64,000 bases of DNA from Hymenobacter rubidus (GTDB taxonomy: Bacteria; Bacteroidota; Bacteroidia; Cytophagales; Hymenobacteraceae). The position numbers were made by a program, and so were the translations under genes. A model generated the notes under the pieces. It ran no database searches, was not told the origin of the DNA, and saw nothing but the letters and a program-made list of their open reading frames with translations. Below are positions 18,059-27,346 of this stretch, piece after piece; the first letter of the stretch is position 1; every line of letters starts with the position of its first letter. The DNA is taken from positions 1 through 64,000 of the forward strand of contig NZ_JAERQF010000027.1 in the NCBI RefSeq assembly GCF_016734815.1, written 5' to 3'.

Positions 18059-19543
18059 ATGCCCATAGAACAACGTTTAACCCAGCCCGATGGAACGGCG
18101 GTGGCGCACGACAACAACACGACGCCCACTCGCCAAATCTGGCAGGTTATCACGGCCTCGTCGGTGGGCACGGTGATTGAGTGGTACGATTTTTACATTT
18201 TCGGTTCGTTGGCGGCCATCATCGGGCCGGTGCTGTTTGGGCAGGCCGGCGACCTCACCAAGTCCTTGCTCGGGGCGCTGGCCGTGTTTGGGGCGGGCTT
18301 TGTGGTGCGGCCATTCGGGGCCGTGTTTTTTGGCCGCATCGGCGACATGATTGGGCGGAAATACACCTTTTTGGTCACGCTGCTGATAATGGGCGGGGCC
18401 ACATTCATCACCGGCCTCATTCCGAGCTACGACACCATTGGCATTGCCGCCCCGGTTATCGTCGTAATTCTTCGCCTGTTGCAGGGCTTGGCGTTGGGCG
18501 GCGAGTACGGCGGGGCCGCCACCTACGTGGCCGAGTACGCGCCCGACCAGAAGCGGGGCTACTACACCAGCTTCATCCAGATTACGGCTACCGGCGGGCT
18601 GATTCTCAGCATTACCGTCATCCTCATCACCCGCAAAGTCTTGGGCGAGCCCGCCTTCAAGGAGTGGGGCTGGCGCATTCCGTTCCTGCTGTCGGGCTTT
18701 CTGGTTATTGCCTCGTACTACATCCGCCGCCAACTGCACGAGTCGCCGCTGTTTGCCAAGGCCAAAGCCACCGGCACCACCAGCAAGAGCCCCTTGCGCG
18801 ACTCGTTCGTGAACCCCGTCAACCGCCGGCTGGTGCTCATTGCGCTGTTTGGCGTCACCATGGGCCAGGGCGTTATATTCTACACCAGTCAGTTTCAGGC
18901 CTTCACCTTCATGAATGCCACGCTGAAGCTGGACATTGTCGATTCGAGCATCATCATGGTGGTGGCCATGCTGCTGGCCACGCCGTTGTTCGTGTATTTC
19001 GGCTCGCTGTCGGACCGCATTGGGCGCAAGCGCATCATCATGACGGGCATGATTTGCGGGGCGCTGTTCACCATGCCGCTTTTCTACGGCCTGAAGGCCT
19101 TTGCCGGGCCGCTTACCGAAATCACGCCCGCCACGGTCGATGCCGCGGGCCAAGCCGTGCCGGCCGTGATGAAAGCCCTCACGCCCAACGTACCGGCCAT
19201 GATTGCGCTGGTGTTCTGCCTTGTGCTGTTCGTGACCATGGTGTACGGCCCCATTGCCGCCTACCTCGTCGAGCTGTTCCCCACCAAGGTGCGCTACACC
19301 TCGCTGTCGGTGCCCTACCACATTGGTAACGGCATTTTCGGGGGCTTCGTGCCGCTGGTCGCCACGTCCATTGGAGTGTGGGCGGCGGCGCAACCAGCCG
19401 GCACATTTGCCAAAGAGCACAGCAGTATTGTGGGCTTGATTTACCCGGTGGTTATCGCCCTGATTTGCTTCTGCGTGGGCGTAGCCTACATGAAGGACGT
19501 GCGCAACGTGAAACTGATGGAAGACCAGCCCGACGCGGCCTAG
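18059..19543 (+). CDS. MFS metabolite:H+ symporter (MHS family)
   Basis: 494 aa, 12 predicted membrane segments. The start of the transport domain, SSVGTVIEWYDFYIFGSLAA, and GRIGDMIGRKYTF are signatures of the metabolite:proton symporters (ProP, KgtP, ShiA). A large hydrophilic insert rich in Ala and Pro (about TPATVDAAGQAVPAV) lies in the periplasmic loop between segments 9 and 10. Start ATG at 18059, following ...CCCG; a TTG at 18005 is less likely. Between a porin and acs, it probably imports a carboxylate such as acetate or a related acid. Exact substrate unknown. Confidence 0.85.
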   Translation: MPIEQRLTQPDGTAVAHDNNTTPTRQIWQVITASSVGTVIEWYDFYIFGSLAAIIGPVLFGQAGDLTKSLLGALAVFGAGFVVRPFGAVFFGRIGDMIGRKYTFLVTLLIMGGATFITGLIPSYDTIGIAAPVIVVILRLLQGLALGGEYGGAATYVAEYAPDQKRGYYTSFIQITATGGLILSITVILITRKVLGEPAFKEWGWRIPFLLSGFLVIASYYIRRQLHESPLFAKAKATGTTSKSPLRDSFVNPVNRRLVLIALFGVTMGQGVIFYTSQFQAFTFMNATLKLDIVDSSIIMVVAMLLATPLFVYFGSLSDRIGRKRIIMTGMICGALFTMPLFYGLKAFAGPLTEITPATVDAAGQAVPAVMKALTPNVPAMIALVFCLVLFVTMVYGPIAAYLVELFPTKVRYTSLSVPYHIGNGIFGGFVPLVATSIGVWAAAQPAGTFAKEHSSIVGLIYPVVIALICFCVGVAYMKDVRNVKLMEDQPDAA

Positions 19544-19857
19544 CGATGGCAACAGCGTCGGCACGGCACTGACGCATATTTTAGGTCCCTAACCCAGCCC
19601 CGGCCATGCTCTAGGCCGTTCGGTGTGCCCAAGCACCGATTCGGAACCAAGCAGCAAGTGTTAGTGTGCGCCGACAAGGAGGTAGATAGGCCCGAAACAC
19701 TATTTGTACTGCCGGGATTTAGTTTGTGGAGAGCCGAATTTAGTCCGGCATGAGCAGCGTTTCGTTTAGCCCAAGCAGGCCTCCGTGCGATGCAATCCCG
19801 CATTTCCTGCCTCTACCAACTTATAACGTGTCATTCAACACTCATCATTCCTCCCAA
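19544..19857. other. Gap of about 310 bp before acs
   Basis: No frame with coding character. A possible promoter is TTTG near 19703 followed by TTAGTTTG near 19720, which misses the consensus by one base. No clear terminator for the symporter gene is visible. Confidence 0.5.
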
Positions 19858-21771
<1,914 letters not shown>

Positions 21772-21781
21772 CGGTTGACCT

Positions 21782-21829
21782 AAAACCAGAAGCGCCGCCC
21801 GATGCATTTCGGGCGACGCTTCTGGTTTT
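21782..21829. terminator. Bidirectional terminator between acs and the exonuclease gene
   Basis: AAAACCAGAAGCG-CCGCCCGA, loop, TCGGGCG-A-CGCTTCTGGTTTT. The long stem with A and T tracts on either side serves both convergent genes. Confidence 0.9.
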
Positions 21830-21848
21830 GGCTAATGCGCGAAAGCCC

Positions 21849-23333
21849 TTACCCAAATACCTTCACCCGTTCGCCCTTGTGTTTGGTGCGCAGGTGCTGC
21901 CGGATAATCTGTTGCACGTCCTTATTATCGATATAGGGTCGGATTACGTCCCTGAAATCGGCCAGCTTGCGGGCGGTGAACGTTTCATCAACGTAGCCGA
22001 AGCCCCGGTAGCGGCCATTTTCTACCAGCACAATGCTCTTTTCCAATTCGGTGCGGCCGGCCCCGATGACCACAAACGTCTCGTGGTCGTAGCTGATGCT
22101 GTCGATGGCTTCGTCTACCCGTAAGTTGTAGGTTTCGGGGGGTTCCTGGCCCACGCAGGCGCCCTGGCAGCGGTGCACCTGGTAGTCGAAGCACGGGCCC
22201 TGGGTTTTGTAAAGGCCGCACAGCTTCTGGCAGAGGTTATACTTGGCCACTTTGTGGTAGAGAAAGCCCTGGGCCTTGTATTGATTGCCGAGCGCAATGA
22301 TGGGGATTTCGGCGTTGCGGGCGTCGGCGCGGCCGTAGGCCAGGCGCTTGTAGCCCTGCTCGTCGACCCGCAGGTAGATGCCTGCCGGGAACACCGAGCG
22401 GCGCTGGGCACGGTTATACGCCGGCTTGAGCTGCTTGATGAGGTGCGACTCGTAGAGCAGCGCCACCAGTTCCGAACCAGTCAACTCCCACGTGATGTCG
22501 GCAATAGAATTCTTGAATTCCAGGCTCTTGCGCGACTTCACATCCACGGCAAAGTGCTGCTGGATGCGCTTGTAAATGTTGATGGATTTGCCAACGTAAA
22601 TCACCTCGCCGGCCTCGTTGTGGAAGTAGTACACGCCCGTGGCCTGCGGCAGGCTGGCCACCACGGCGGCCGGCAGCAGCGGCGGCATCAACGCCTCGCG
22701 GATGGCGGTTTGCACGGCGGCCACGCGCTTGGGCGACGGGGCTTTGGTACCGTCGGGCCTGCGGCCGGCCGGGGCGAGGGCATCTACGCGGGCCAGGGTA
22801 TGGCTCGCATCGGCGCCGTGGGGCAGGTCCTCGCTTTCGGACGTGATTTTGAGCAGCTTGCCGAACAGTAATGCGGTGGCGTGGGCATCGCCGGCGGCGC
22901 GGTGCCGGCCTTCGAGCGGAATGCCGATGTTTTGGCACAGCTTGCCGAGGCTGTAGCTGGGCTGGCCCGGAATGAGGCTGCGCGACAAGCGCACGGTGCA
23001 CAGCGTTTTGCGCGAGTAGTTGTAGCCCAGGTCGGCAAACTCCTTCTTCAGAAAGGAGTAATCGAAGCGCACGTTATGGGCCACAAATACGCAGCCTTCG
23101 GTCATTTCCACCACCTTGCGGGCCACTTCGTGGAACTTGGGCGCGTCGCTCACCATGTCGTTGGTGATGCCGGTGAGCTGTGTGATGAAGGGTGGAATGG
23201 CCCGCCCCGGATTGAGCAGGGTGGCGTACTCGTCCACGATTTTCTCGCCGTCGTGAATGTAGATGGCTATTTCGGTGATGCGGTCCTGGGTGGGCTGCCC
23301 GCCGGTGGTTTCAAGGTCGATAATGGCGTACAA
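21849..23333 (-). CDS. DnaQ-like 3'-5' exonuclease fused to a UvrC-type GIY-YIG nuclease domain
   Basis: 494 aa. Residues 1-165 are a DEDD exonuclease: IIDLETTGG (Asp-x-Glu), AHNVRFDYSFL and the HRAAGDAHAT motif. Residues about 215-300 are a GIY-YIG domain (GVYYFHNEAGEVIYVGKSIN with the following Arg). A UvrC-like cysteine group comes next (LCQKLCGLYKTQGPC, HRCQGAC), which in UvrC can hold an Fe-S cluster. The fusion is of the Cho/DNA polymerase III epsilon-like kind and is probably a repair nuclease making incisions near lesions; it lacks the UvrC C-terminal endonuclease half. Start ATG at 23333. Confidence 0.88.
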   Translation of the reverse strand: MYAIIDLETTGGQPTQDRITEIAIYIHDGEKIVDEYATLLNPGRAIPPFITQLTGITNDMVSDAPKFHEVARKVVEMTEGCVFVAHNVRFDYSFLKKEFADLGYNYSRKTLCTVRLSRSLIPGQPSYSLGKLCQNIGIPLEGRHRAAGDAHATALLFGKLLKITSESEDLPHGADASHTLARVDALAPAGRRPDGTKAPSPKRVAAVQTAIREALMPPLLPAAVVASLPQATGVYYFHNEAGEVIYVGKSINIYKRIQQHFAVDVKSRKSLEFKNSIADITWELTGSELVALLYESHLIKQLKPAYNRAQRRSVFPAGIYLRVDEQGYKRLAYGRADARNAEIPIIALGNQYKAQGFLYHKVAKYNLCQKLCGLYKTQGPCFDYQVHRCQGACVGQEPPETYNLRVDEAIDSISYDHETFVVIGAGRTELEKSIVLVENGRYRGFGYVDETFTARKLADFRDVIRPYIDNKDVQQIIRQHLRTKHKGERVKVFG

Positions 23334-23477
23334 AGCGGCGCGCAGAAGGTGGTCGGTAGGAATGCTAACAAACGTAGCCTAGTAGAAGGTTGCAGAAAGT
23401 GACAGCGGCGTAAAACCAGCAGGTTATGCTTCGGCCCCGCGCGGCATCGCCTTCAAAAACGCTTCCCTAACTCCTCT

Positions 23478-24692
23478 TTACATCCGCTTCACCATGTGCC
23501 AGAACGTGCCCCAGGCTTTGCGCAAGGCGCCGGGTTTATCGTCCGACTTATCTTTGGGCGTTTCCTCGCCCTCGGTCACATCACCCAGCAGGAAGCCCCA
23601 GGGCTCGGTGGTTTTGCTGGCATCGAACACCACCTTGAGTACGGCCACCAATGGAATGCTCAGAATCATGCCCGGTGTGCCCCACAGCTCGCCCCCCAGA
23701 ATGAGGGCCACGATGGCGGCCATGGGGTTGATGCTTACTTTGGAGCCCGTTATCATGGGCGTAATGAAGTTGCCTTCCAGAAACTGCACGAACATAAACA
23801 CGCCCACCACGGCCGCTGCCTTGCCCAAGGAGCCGGTTTCGACCAGCGTGACCAAGGCCGGAATGGTGGCGCCCACCATGATGCCGATGTAGGGAATGAC
23901 GGCCATGACGGAGGCAAAAACCGCGAAGAAAATGGCAAACTTCACGCTGAGCAGCAGCAGCCCAATGGCATTCAGTACCGACACGACCACAATGACCGTG
24001 AGCAGCCCCTGGATGTAAGCCTGCACCACGGTCTGGATACTGTCCATGGTGTGCAGCACGGTGGTGCGCTTGTCGGGTGCCACAAAGCGGAACATGAACT
24101 GGCGCATGTGGTCGCGGTAATACAAAAAGCAGAAAATGTAGATGGGCACCAGCGTCGTCACGCTCAGAATGCCGGCCGTCAGGCTCAGCGTGGAGCCGAG
24201 GTAGCCACCCGCCGACTTTTTTACCGATTTCATCGACGTGGCAATCAGCTCTTCCTTGCTCATGGGGTGGTAGCCGAATTTCACGCTGGCCCACTGCTGA
24301 AACTCGTCGAAGTACACCAGCGCCTTGTCTTGCAGCTTGGGCAACTCGTCGCGCAAGGTCAGGAGCTGGGTGCCGAATAGATAAATCAAGCCGGCCAGTG
24401 CCAGCACCAGCAGCAGGAGGGTGGCAATGATGGCCCAGACGCGCGAAAATTTCCAGCCCTCGAAGCGGACCACCAACGGCAGCAGCAGTACCGACAGCAA
24501 GCCGGCAAACAGGATGGGCAGCAGCACCCCGTCGAGCTTGTGCAGCACAAACACGAGCAGCGACAGCCCAATCAACAGAAACGTGTACTTGATAATCGGC
24601 GACTGCTTCACCTCGGCCGGCGCGTGGTGCTCCGTGGCCGAAGGAATGTTGTGCGGGCGGTTGAAGGTATTGGGACGAGGAAGCATTAACAT
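23478..24692 (-). CDS. AI-2E family permease
   Basis: About 404 aa with the AI-2E (TqsA/PerM) topology: two N-terminal hydrophobic segments (IIKYTFLLIGLSLLVFVL; LLPILFAGLLSVLLLPLV), a periplasmic helical region, then several membrane spans ending IVALILGGELWGTPGMILSIPL. Despite the name, members transport diverse solutes, including Na+/H+ exchange in some, and AI-2 export is rarely shown. I start at the ATG at 24692 (or 24686); the frame is open further upstream but that part is low-complexity. The acidic C-terminus (EEETPKDKSDD-like) is cytoplasmic. Confidence 0.8.
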   Translation of the reverse strand: MLMLPRPNTFNRPHNIPSATEHHAPAEVKQSPIIKYTFLLIGLSLLVFVLHKLDGVLLPILFAGLLSVLLLPLVVRFEGWKFSRVWAIIATLLLLVLALAGLIYLFGTQLLTLRDELPKLQDKALVYFDEFQQWASVKFGYHPMSKEELIATSMKSVKKSAGGYLGSTLSLTAGILSVTTLVPIYIFCFLYYRDHMRQFMFRFVAPDKRTTVLHTMDSIQTVVQAYIQGLLTVIVVVSVLNAIGLLLLSVKFAIFFAVFASVMAVIPYIGIMVGATIPALVTLVETGSLGKAAAVVGVFMFVQFLEGNFITPMITGSKVSINPMAAIVALILGGELWGTPGMILSIPLVAVLKVVFDASKTTEPWGFLLGDVTEGEETPKDKSDDKPGALRKAWGTFWHMVKRM

Positions 24693-24883
24693 CAAATAAG
24701 GAAGCCGGGGGTGGAGAATTGGTGCGGAAGGCGCGGTGCCGGGTGAACCAGTGCCCGGACTGCGGTGTTGGAAACTAAATAATTTGGCGGGGCTAACTAA
24801 GCTCACTGGCAGGGGCTGGCTTGGCGCGCCGCCGTTTTCTGCGTTATTTTACTCCAAACTGCCCTGCTTACGTATTTTTTGTA

Positions 24884-26809
24884 ATGAACGACGAACAATT
24901 ACCGCTCGCGCCCGCCATGCCCGACCACGGCTATAATGAAGACAGCATTCGCTCGCTGGACTGGCGCGAACACATTCGCCTGCGGCCGGGCATGTACATC
25001 GGCAAGCTCGGCGATGGCTCGGCGTACGACGACGGCATTTATGTGCTGGTGAAAGAAGTCGTCGACAACTGCATCGACGAGCACGTCATGGGCCACGGCC
25101 GCACCATCGACATCAAGATTTCGGACTCCCGCGTGCAGGTGCGCGACTACGGCCGGGGCATTCCGCTGGGCAAGGTGGTGGACGTGGTAAGCAAAATCAA
25201 CACCGGCGGCAAGTATGACAGCAAGGTGTTTCAGAAGTCCGTCGGCCTCAACGGCGTGGGCACCAAGGCCGTGAATGCTTTGAGTGGCTATTTCCTGGTG
25301 CAAAGCGTGCGCGAAGGCATTATGAAGGCCGCCGAGTTTGCCCAGGGCAAGCTGGTGAGCGACCCCAAGCCCCAGAAAACCAGCCAGCGCAACGGCACGC
25401 TCGTCACGTTCCAGCCCGACGACACCATTTTCAAGAACTACCGCTTCATCCCGGAGTACCTCGAAAATCAAATCTGGAACTACGTCTACCTCAACGCCGG
25501 CCTCACCATCAACTTCAACGGCCAGAAGTACTACTCCGAAAACGGCCTGCGCGACCTCCTCGCCCGCAAAGCCGATGAGGAAAGCATGCGCTACCCCATT
25601 ATCCACCTGAAAGCGCCGGATATTGAGATGGCCATGACCCACGGCAACGACTACGGCGAGGAATATTATTCCTTCGTGAACGGCCAGTACACCACCCAGG
25701 GCGGTACCCACCTGGCGGCGTTCCGCGAGGCCGTGGTGAAGACCGTGCGCGAGTTCTACAAGAAGGACTACGACGCCACGGACATTCGCGCCTCTATCAT
25801 TGCCGCCATCTCGGTGCGGGTGCAGGAACCCGTGTTTGAGAGCCAGACCAAAACCAAGCTCGGCAGCGTGAACATGGGCGAAGACGGCCCCACGGTGCGC
25901 GGCTTCATCCTCGATTTCGTCAAGGAGCACCTCGACAACTACCTGCACAAAAATGCCGATGCCGCCGAGAAATTGCGCAAGCGCATCGAGCAGAGCGAGC
26001 GGGAGCGCAAGGACATGGCCGGCGTGAAAAAGCTGGCCAACCAGCGCGCCAAAAAAGCCAACCTGCACAACCGCAAGCTGCGCGACTGCCGCTTCCACCT
26101 GGGCGAAAACGCCAAGGACGGCGCCGAGAAAGAGCTTTTGACCACGCTCTTCATCACTGAAGGCGATTCGGCGTCGGGCTCCATCACCAAGAGCCGCAAC
26201 GTGGAACTGGAGGCCGTGTTCAGCCTGCGCGGCAAGCCGCTGAATTGCTTCGGGCTGAAGAAGAAAATTGTGTATGAAAATGAGGAACTGAACCTGCTGC
26301 AGCACGCCCTCAACATTGAAGAAGGTATTGAGCACCTGCGCTATAACCGCGTGGTGGTGGCCACCGACGCCGACGTCGACGGCATGCACATTCGGCTGCT
26401 GCTGCTCACGTTCTTCCTCCAGTTCTTTCCGGATTTGGTGCGCAACGGCCACGTTTTCATCCTCGAAACGCCGCTGTTCCGCGTCCGCAACAAAAAGGAA
26501 ACCATCTATTGCTACAACGAGCAGGAGAAGCAGGAAGCCATGCGCAAACTGGGCAGGAACCCCGAAATCACCCGCTTCAAAGGCCTCGGAGAAATCTCGC
26601 CTGAAGAGTTTGGCAAGTTCATCGGCGAGAACATCAAGCTCGAACCCGTCATCCTGCAATCGGACCGCAGCATTCAGCAGGTACTCACCTATTACATGGG
26701 CAAAAACACGCCGGCCCGCCAGGAATTCATCATCGAGAACCTGCGGCTGGAAAAAGACCTCATCACCTCCGACGTGCTGCCAACTGCTGAGGTAGTTGAA
26801 GTCGTCTAG
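24884..26809 (+). CDS. parE: DNA topoisomerase IV subunit B
   Basis: 641 aa ATPase subunit of topoisomerase IV (or gyrase-like type IIA enzyme). GHKL motifs: VVDNCIDEH (magnesium Asn/Asp), RDYGRGIPLG; then the transducer lysine region and the TOPRIM acidic motifs EGDSASGS and DADVDGMH. C-terminus ends with the usual KGLGEISPEEF region. The start is the ATG at 24884 (MNDEQLPLAPAMPD). Followed after a 540 bp AT-rich gap by the A subunit gene. ParE rather than GyrB is chosen because of the length and because the partner next door is ParC-like. Confidence 0.92.
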   Translation: MNDEQLPLAPAMPDHGYNEDSIRSLDWREHIRLRPGMYIGKLGDGSAYDDGIYVLVKEVVDNCIDEHVMGHGRTIDIKISDSRVQVRDYGRGIPLGKVVDVVSKINTGGKYDSKVFQKSVGLNGVGTKAVNALSGYFLVQSVREGIMKAAEFAQGKLVSDPKPQKTSQRNGTLVTFQPDDTIFKNYRFIPEYLENQIWNYVYLNAGLTINFNGQKYYSENGLRDLLARKADEESMRYPIIHLKAPDIEMAMTHGNDYGEEYYSFVNGQYTTQGGTHLAAFREAVVKTVREFYKKDYDATDIRASIIAAISVRVQEPVFESQTKTKLGSVNMGEDGPTVRGFILDFVKEHLDNYLHKNADAAEKLRKRIEQSERERKDMAGVKKLANQRAKKANLHNRKLRDCRFHLGENAKDGAEKELLTTLFITEGDSASGSITKSRNVELEAVFSLRGKPLNCFGLKKKIVYENEELNLLQHALNIEEGIEHLRYNRVVVATDADVDGMHIRLLLLTFFLQFFPDLVRNGHVFILETPLFRVRNKKETIYCYNEQEKQEAMRKLGRNPEITRFKGLGEISPEEFGKFIGENIKLEPVILQSDRSIQQVLTYYMGKNTPARQEFIIENLRLEKDLITSDVLPTAEVVEVV

Positions 26810-26957
26810 GTCAAGCATGAATTGGTAGTGTTAGCAATGCTAGTGCCCAGCTTATCGAGAGCTGAAAAAAAAACTTCAAGACATATAAATTAATTGATTT
26901 ATAATTAAATATATTTTATAAAAACCAAATTTTAGGGCCTACAAGACGTAAAAATTG

Positions 26958-26978
26958 ATAGCTGATTCAATCAGCTAT
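26958..26978. promoter_or_regulatory. 9 bp inverted repeat overlapping a promoter
   Basis: ATAGCTGAT-TCA-ATCAGCTAT. Its right edge meets the TTTG at 26978-26981, so it could be an operator, or a weak terminator of parE. Confidence 0.4.
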
Positions 26979-27009
26979 TTGGTGAAAACTAATTTTTATT
27001 GTACGTTTG
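26978..27009 (+). promoter_or_regulatory. Bacteroidota-type promoter upstream of a short transcription unit
   Basis: TTTG at 26978-26981, 20 bp, TACGTTTG at 27002-27009. Start of transcription expected near 27015. Confidence 0.55.
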
Positions 27010-27014
27010 ATGCG

Positions 27015-27080
27015 TCGCCTAGGGGTAGACTAGTCGACACATTCCACGGAAAAGCCCGAGCCCTTGGCTCGGGCTTTTTT
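27015..27080 (+). ncRNA. Candidate ~65 nt small RNA or attenuated leader
   Basis: Lies between a consensus promoter and a strong terminator. A seven-codon frame (MRRLGVD) begins at 27010, directly at the promoter edge, and could only be read from a leaderless transcript. Either a short non-coding RNA or a leader that ends before parC. Confidence 0.35.
27053..27080 (+). terminator. Intrinsic terminator in the parE-parC gap
   Basis: AGCCCGAGCC-CTT-GGCTCGGGCT followed by a T-run: 10 bp GC-rich stem. Confidence 0.9.
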
Positions 27081-27284
27081 CGTGTTGGACTGTTCAACCC
27101 AATTGCTGCGCTTTGGCGGCGGGCTGTCTGGCAGAAATAGCTATCAAGATTAGCTTGTTTTGCAAAACTAAAACGCCTTATTTTGAGAAATAAACGCTGT
27201 TTGCTACTAGCCCGGCTGGAGTCGTTATTGGAAATAGGCTAATATTTTTGGGAACTTTCCAGCCGGGCTAAGAATTGTAATTTG

Positions 27285-27314
27285 TTGCGCTCCGCGCTGA
27301 TTCCGGTATTTTTG
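27285..27314 (+). promoter_or_regulatory. Probable parC promoter
   Basis: TTG at 27285-27287, 19 bp, TATTTTTG at 27307-27314. Transcription would start near 27320, leaving a leader of about 26 nt to the GTG at 27347 and making upstream TTG starts unlikely. Confidence 0.5.
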
Positions 27315-27346
27315 ACGGCAGTTTGCCGACCTCATTCGTTTCCCTC

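Larger units (their letters stand above)
26810..27346. other. AT-rich gap of about 540 bp between parE and parC
   Basis: Contains a very AT-rich stretch (26865-26935), a 9 bp inverted repeat, a consensus promoter, an intrinsic terminator 44 bp beyond it, and a second promoter for parC. No normal-sized protein-coding frame is seen. Confidence 0.65.

Noticed and set aside
23478..24692. Quorum-signal exporter function of the AI-2E-type protein
   Set aside because: The family name is historical; members have other substrates and no luxS is nearby.
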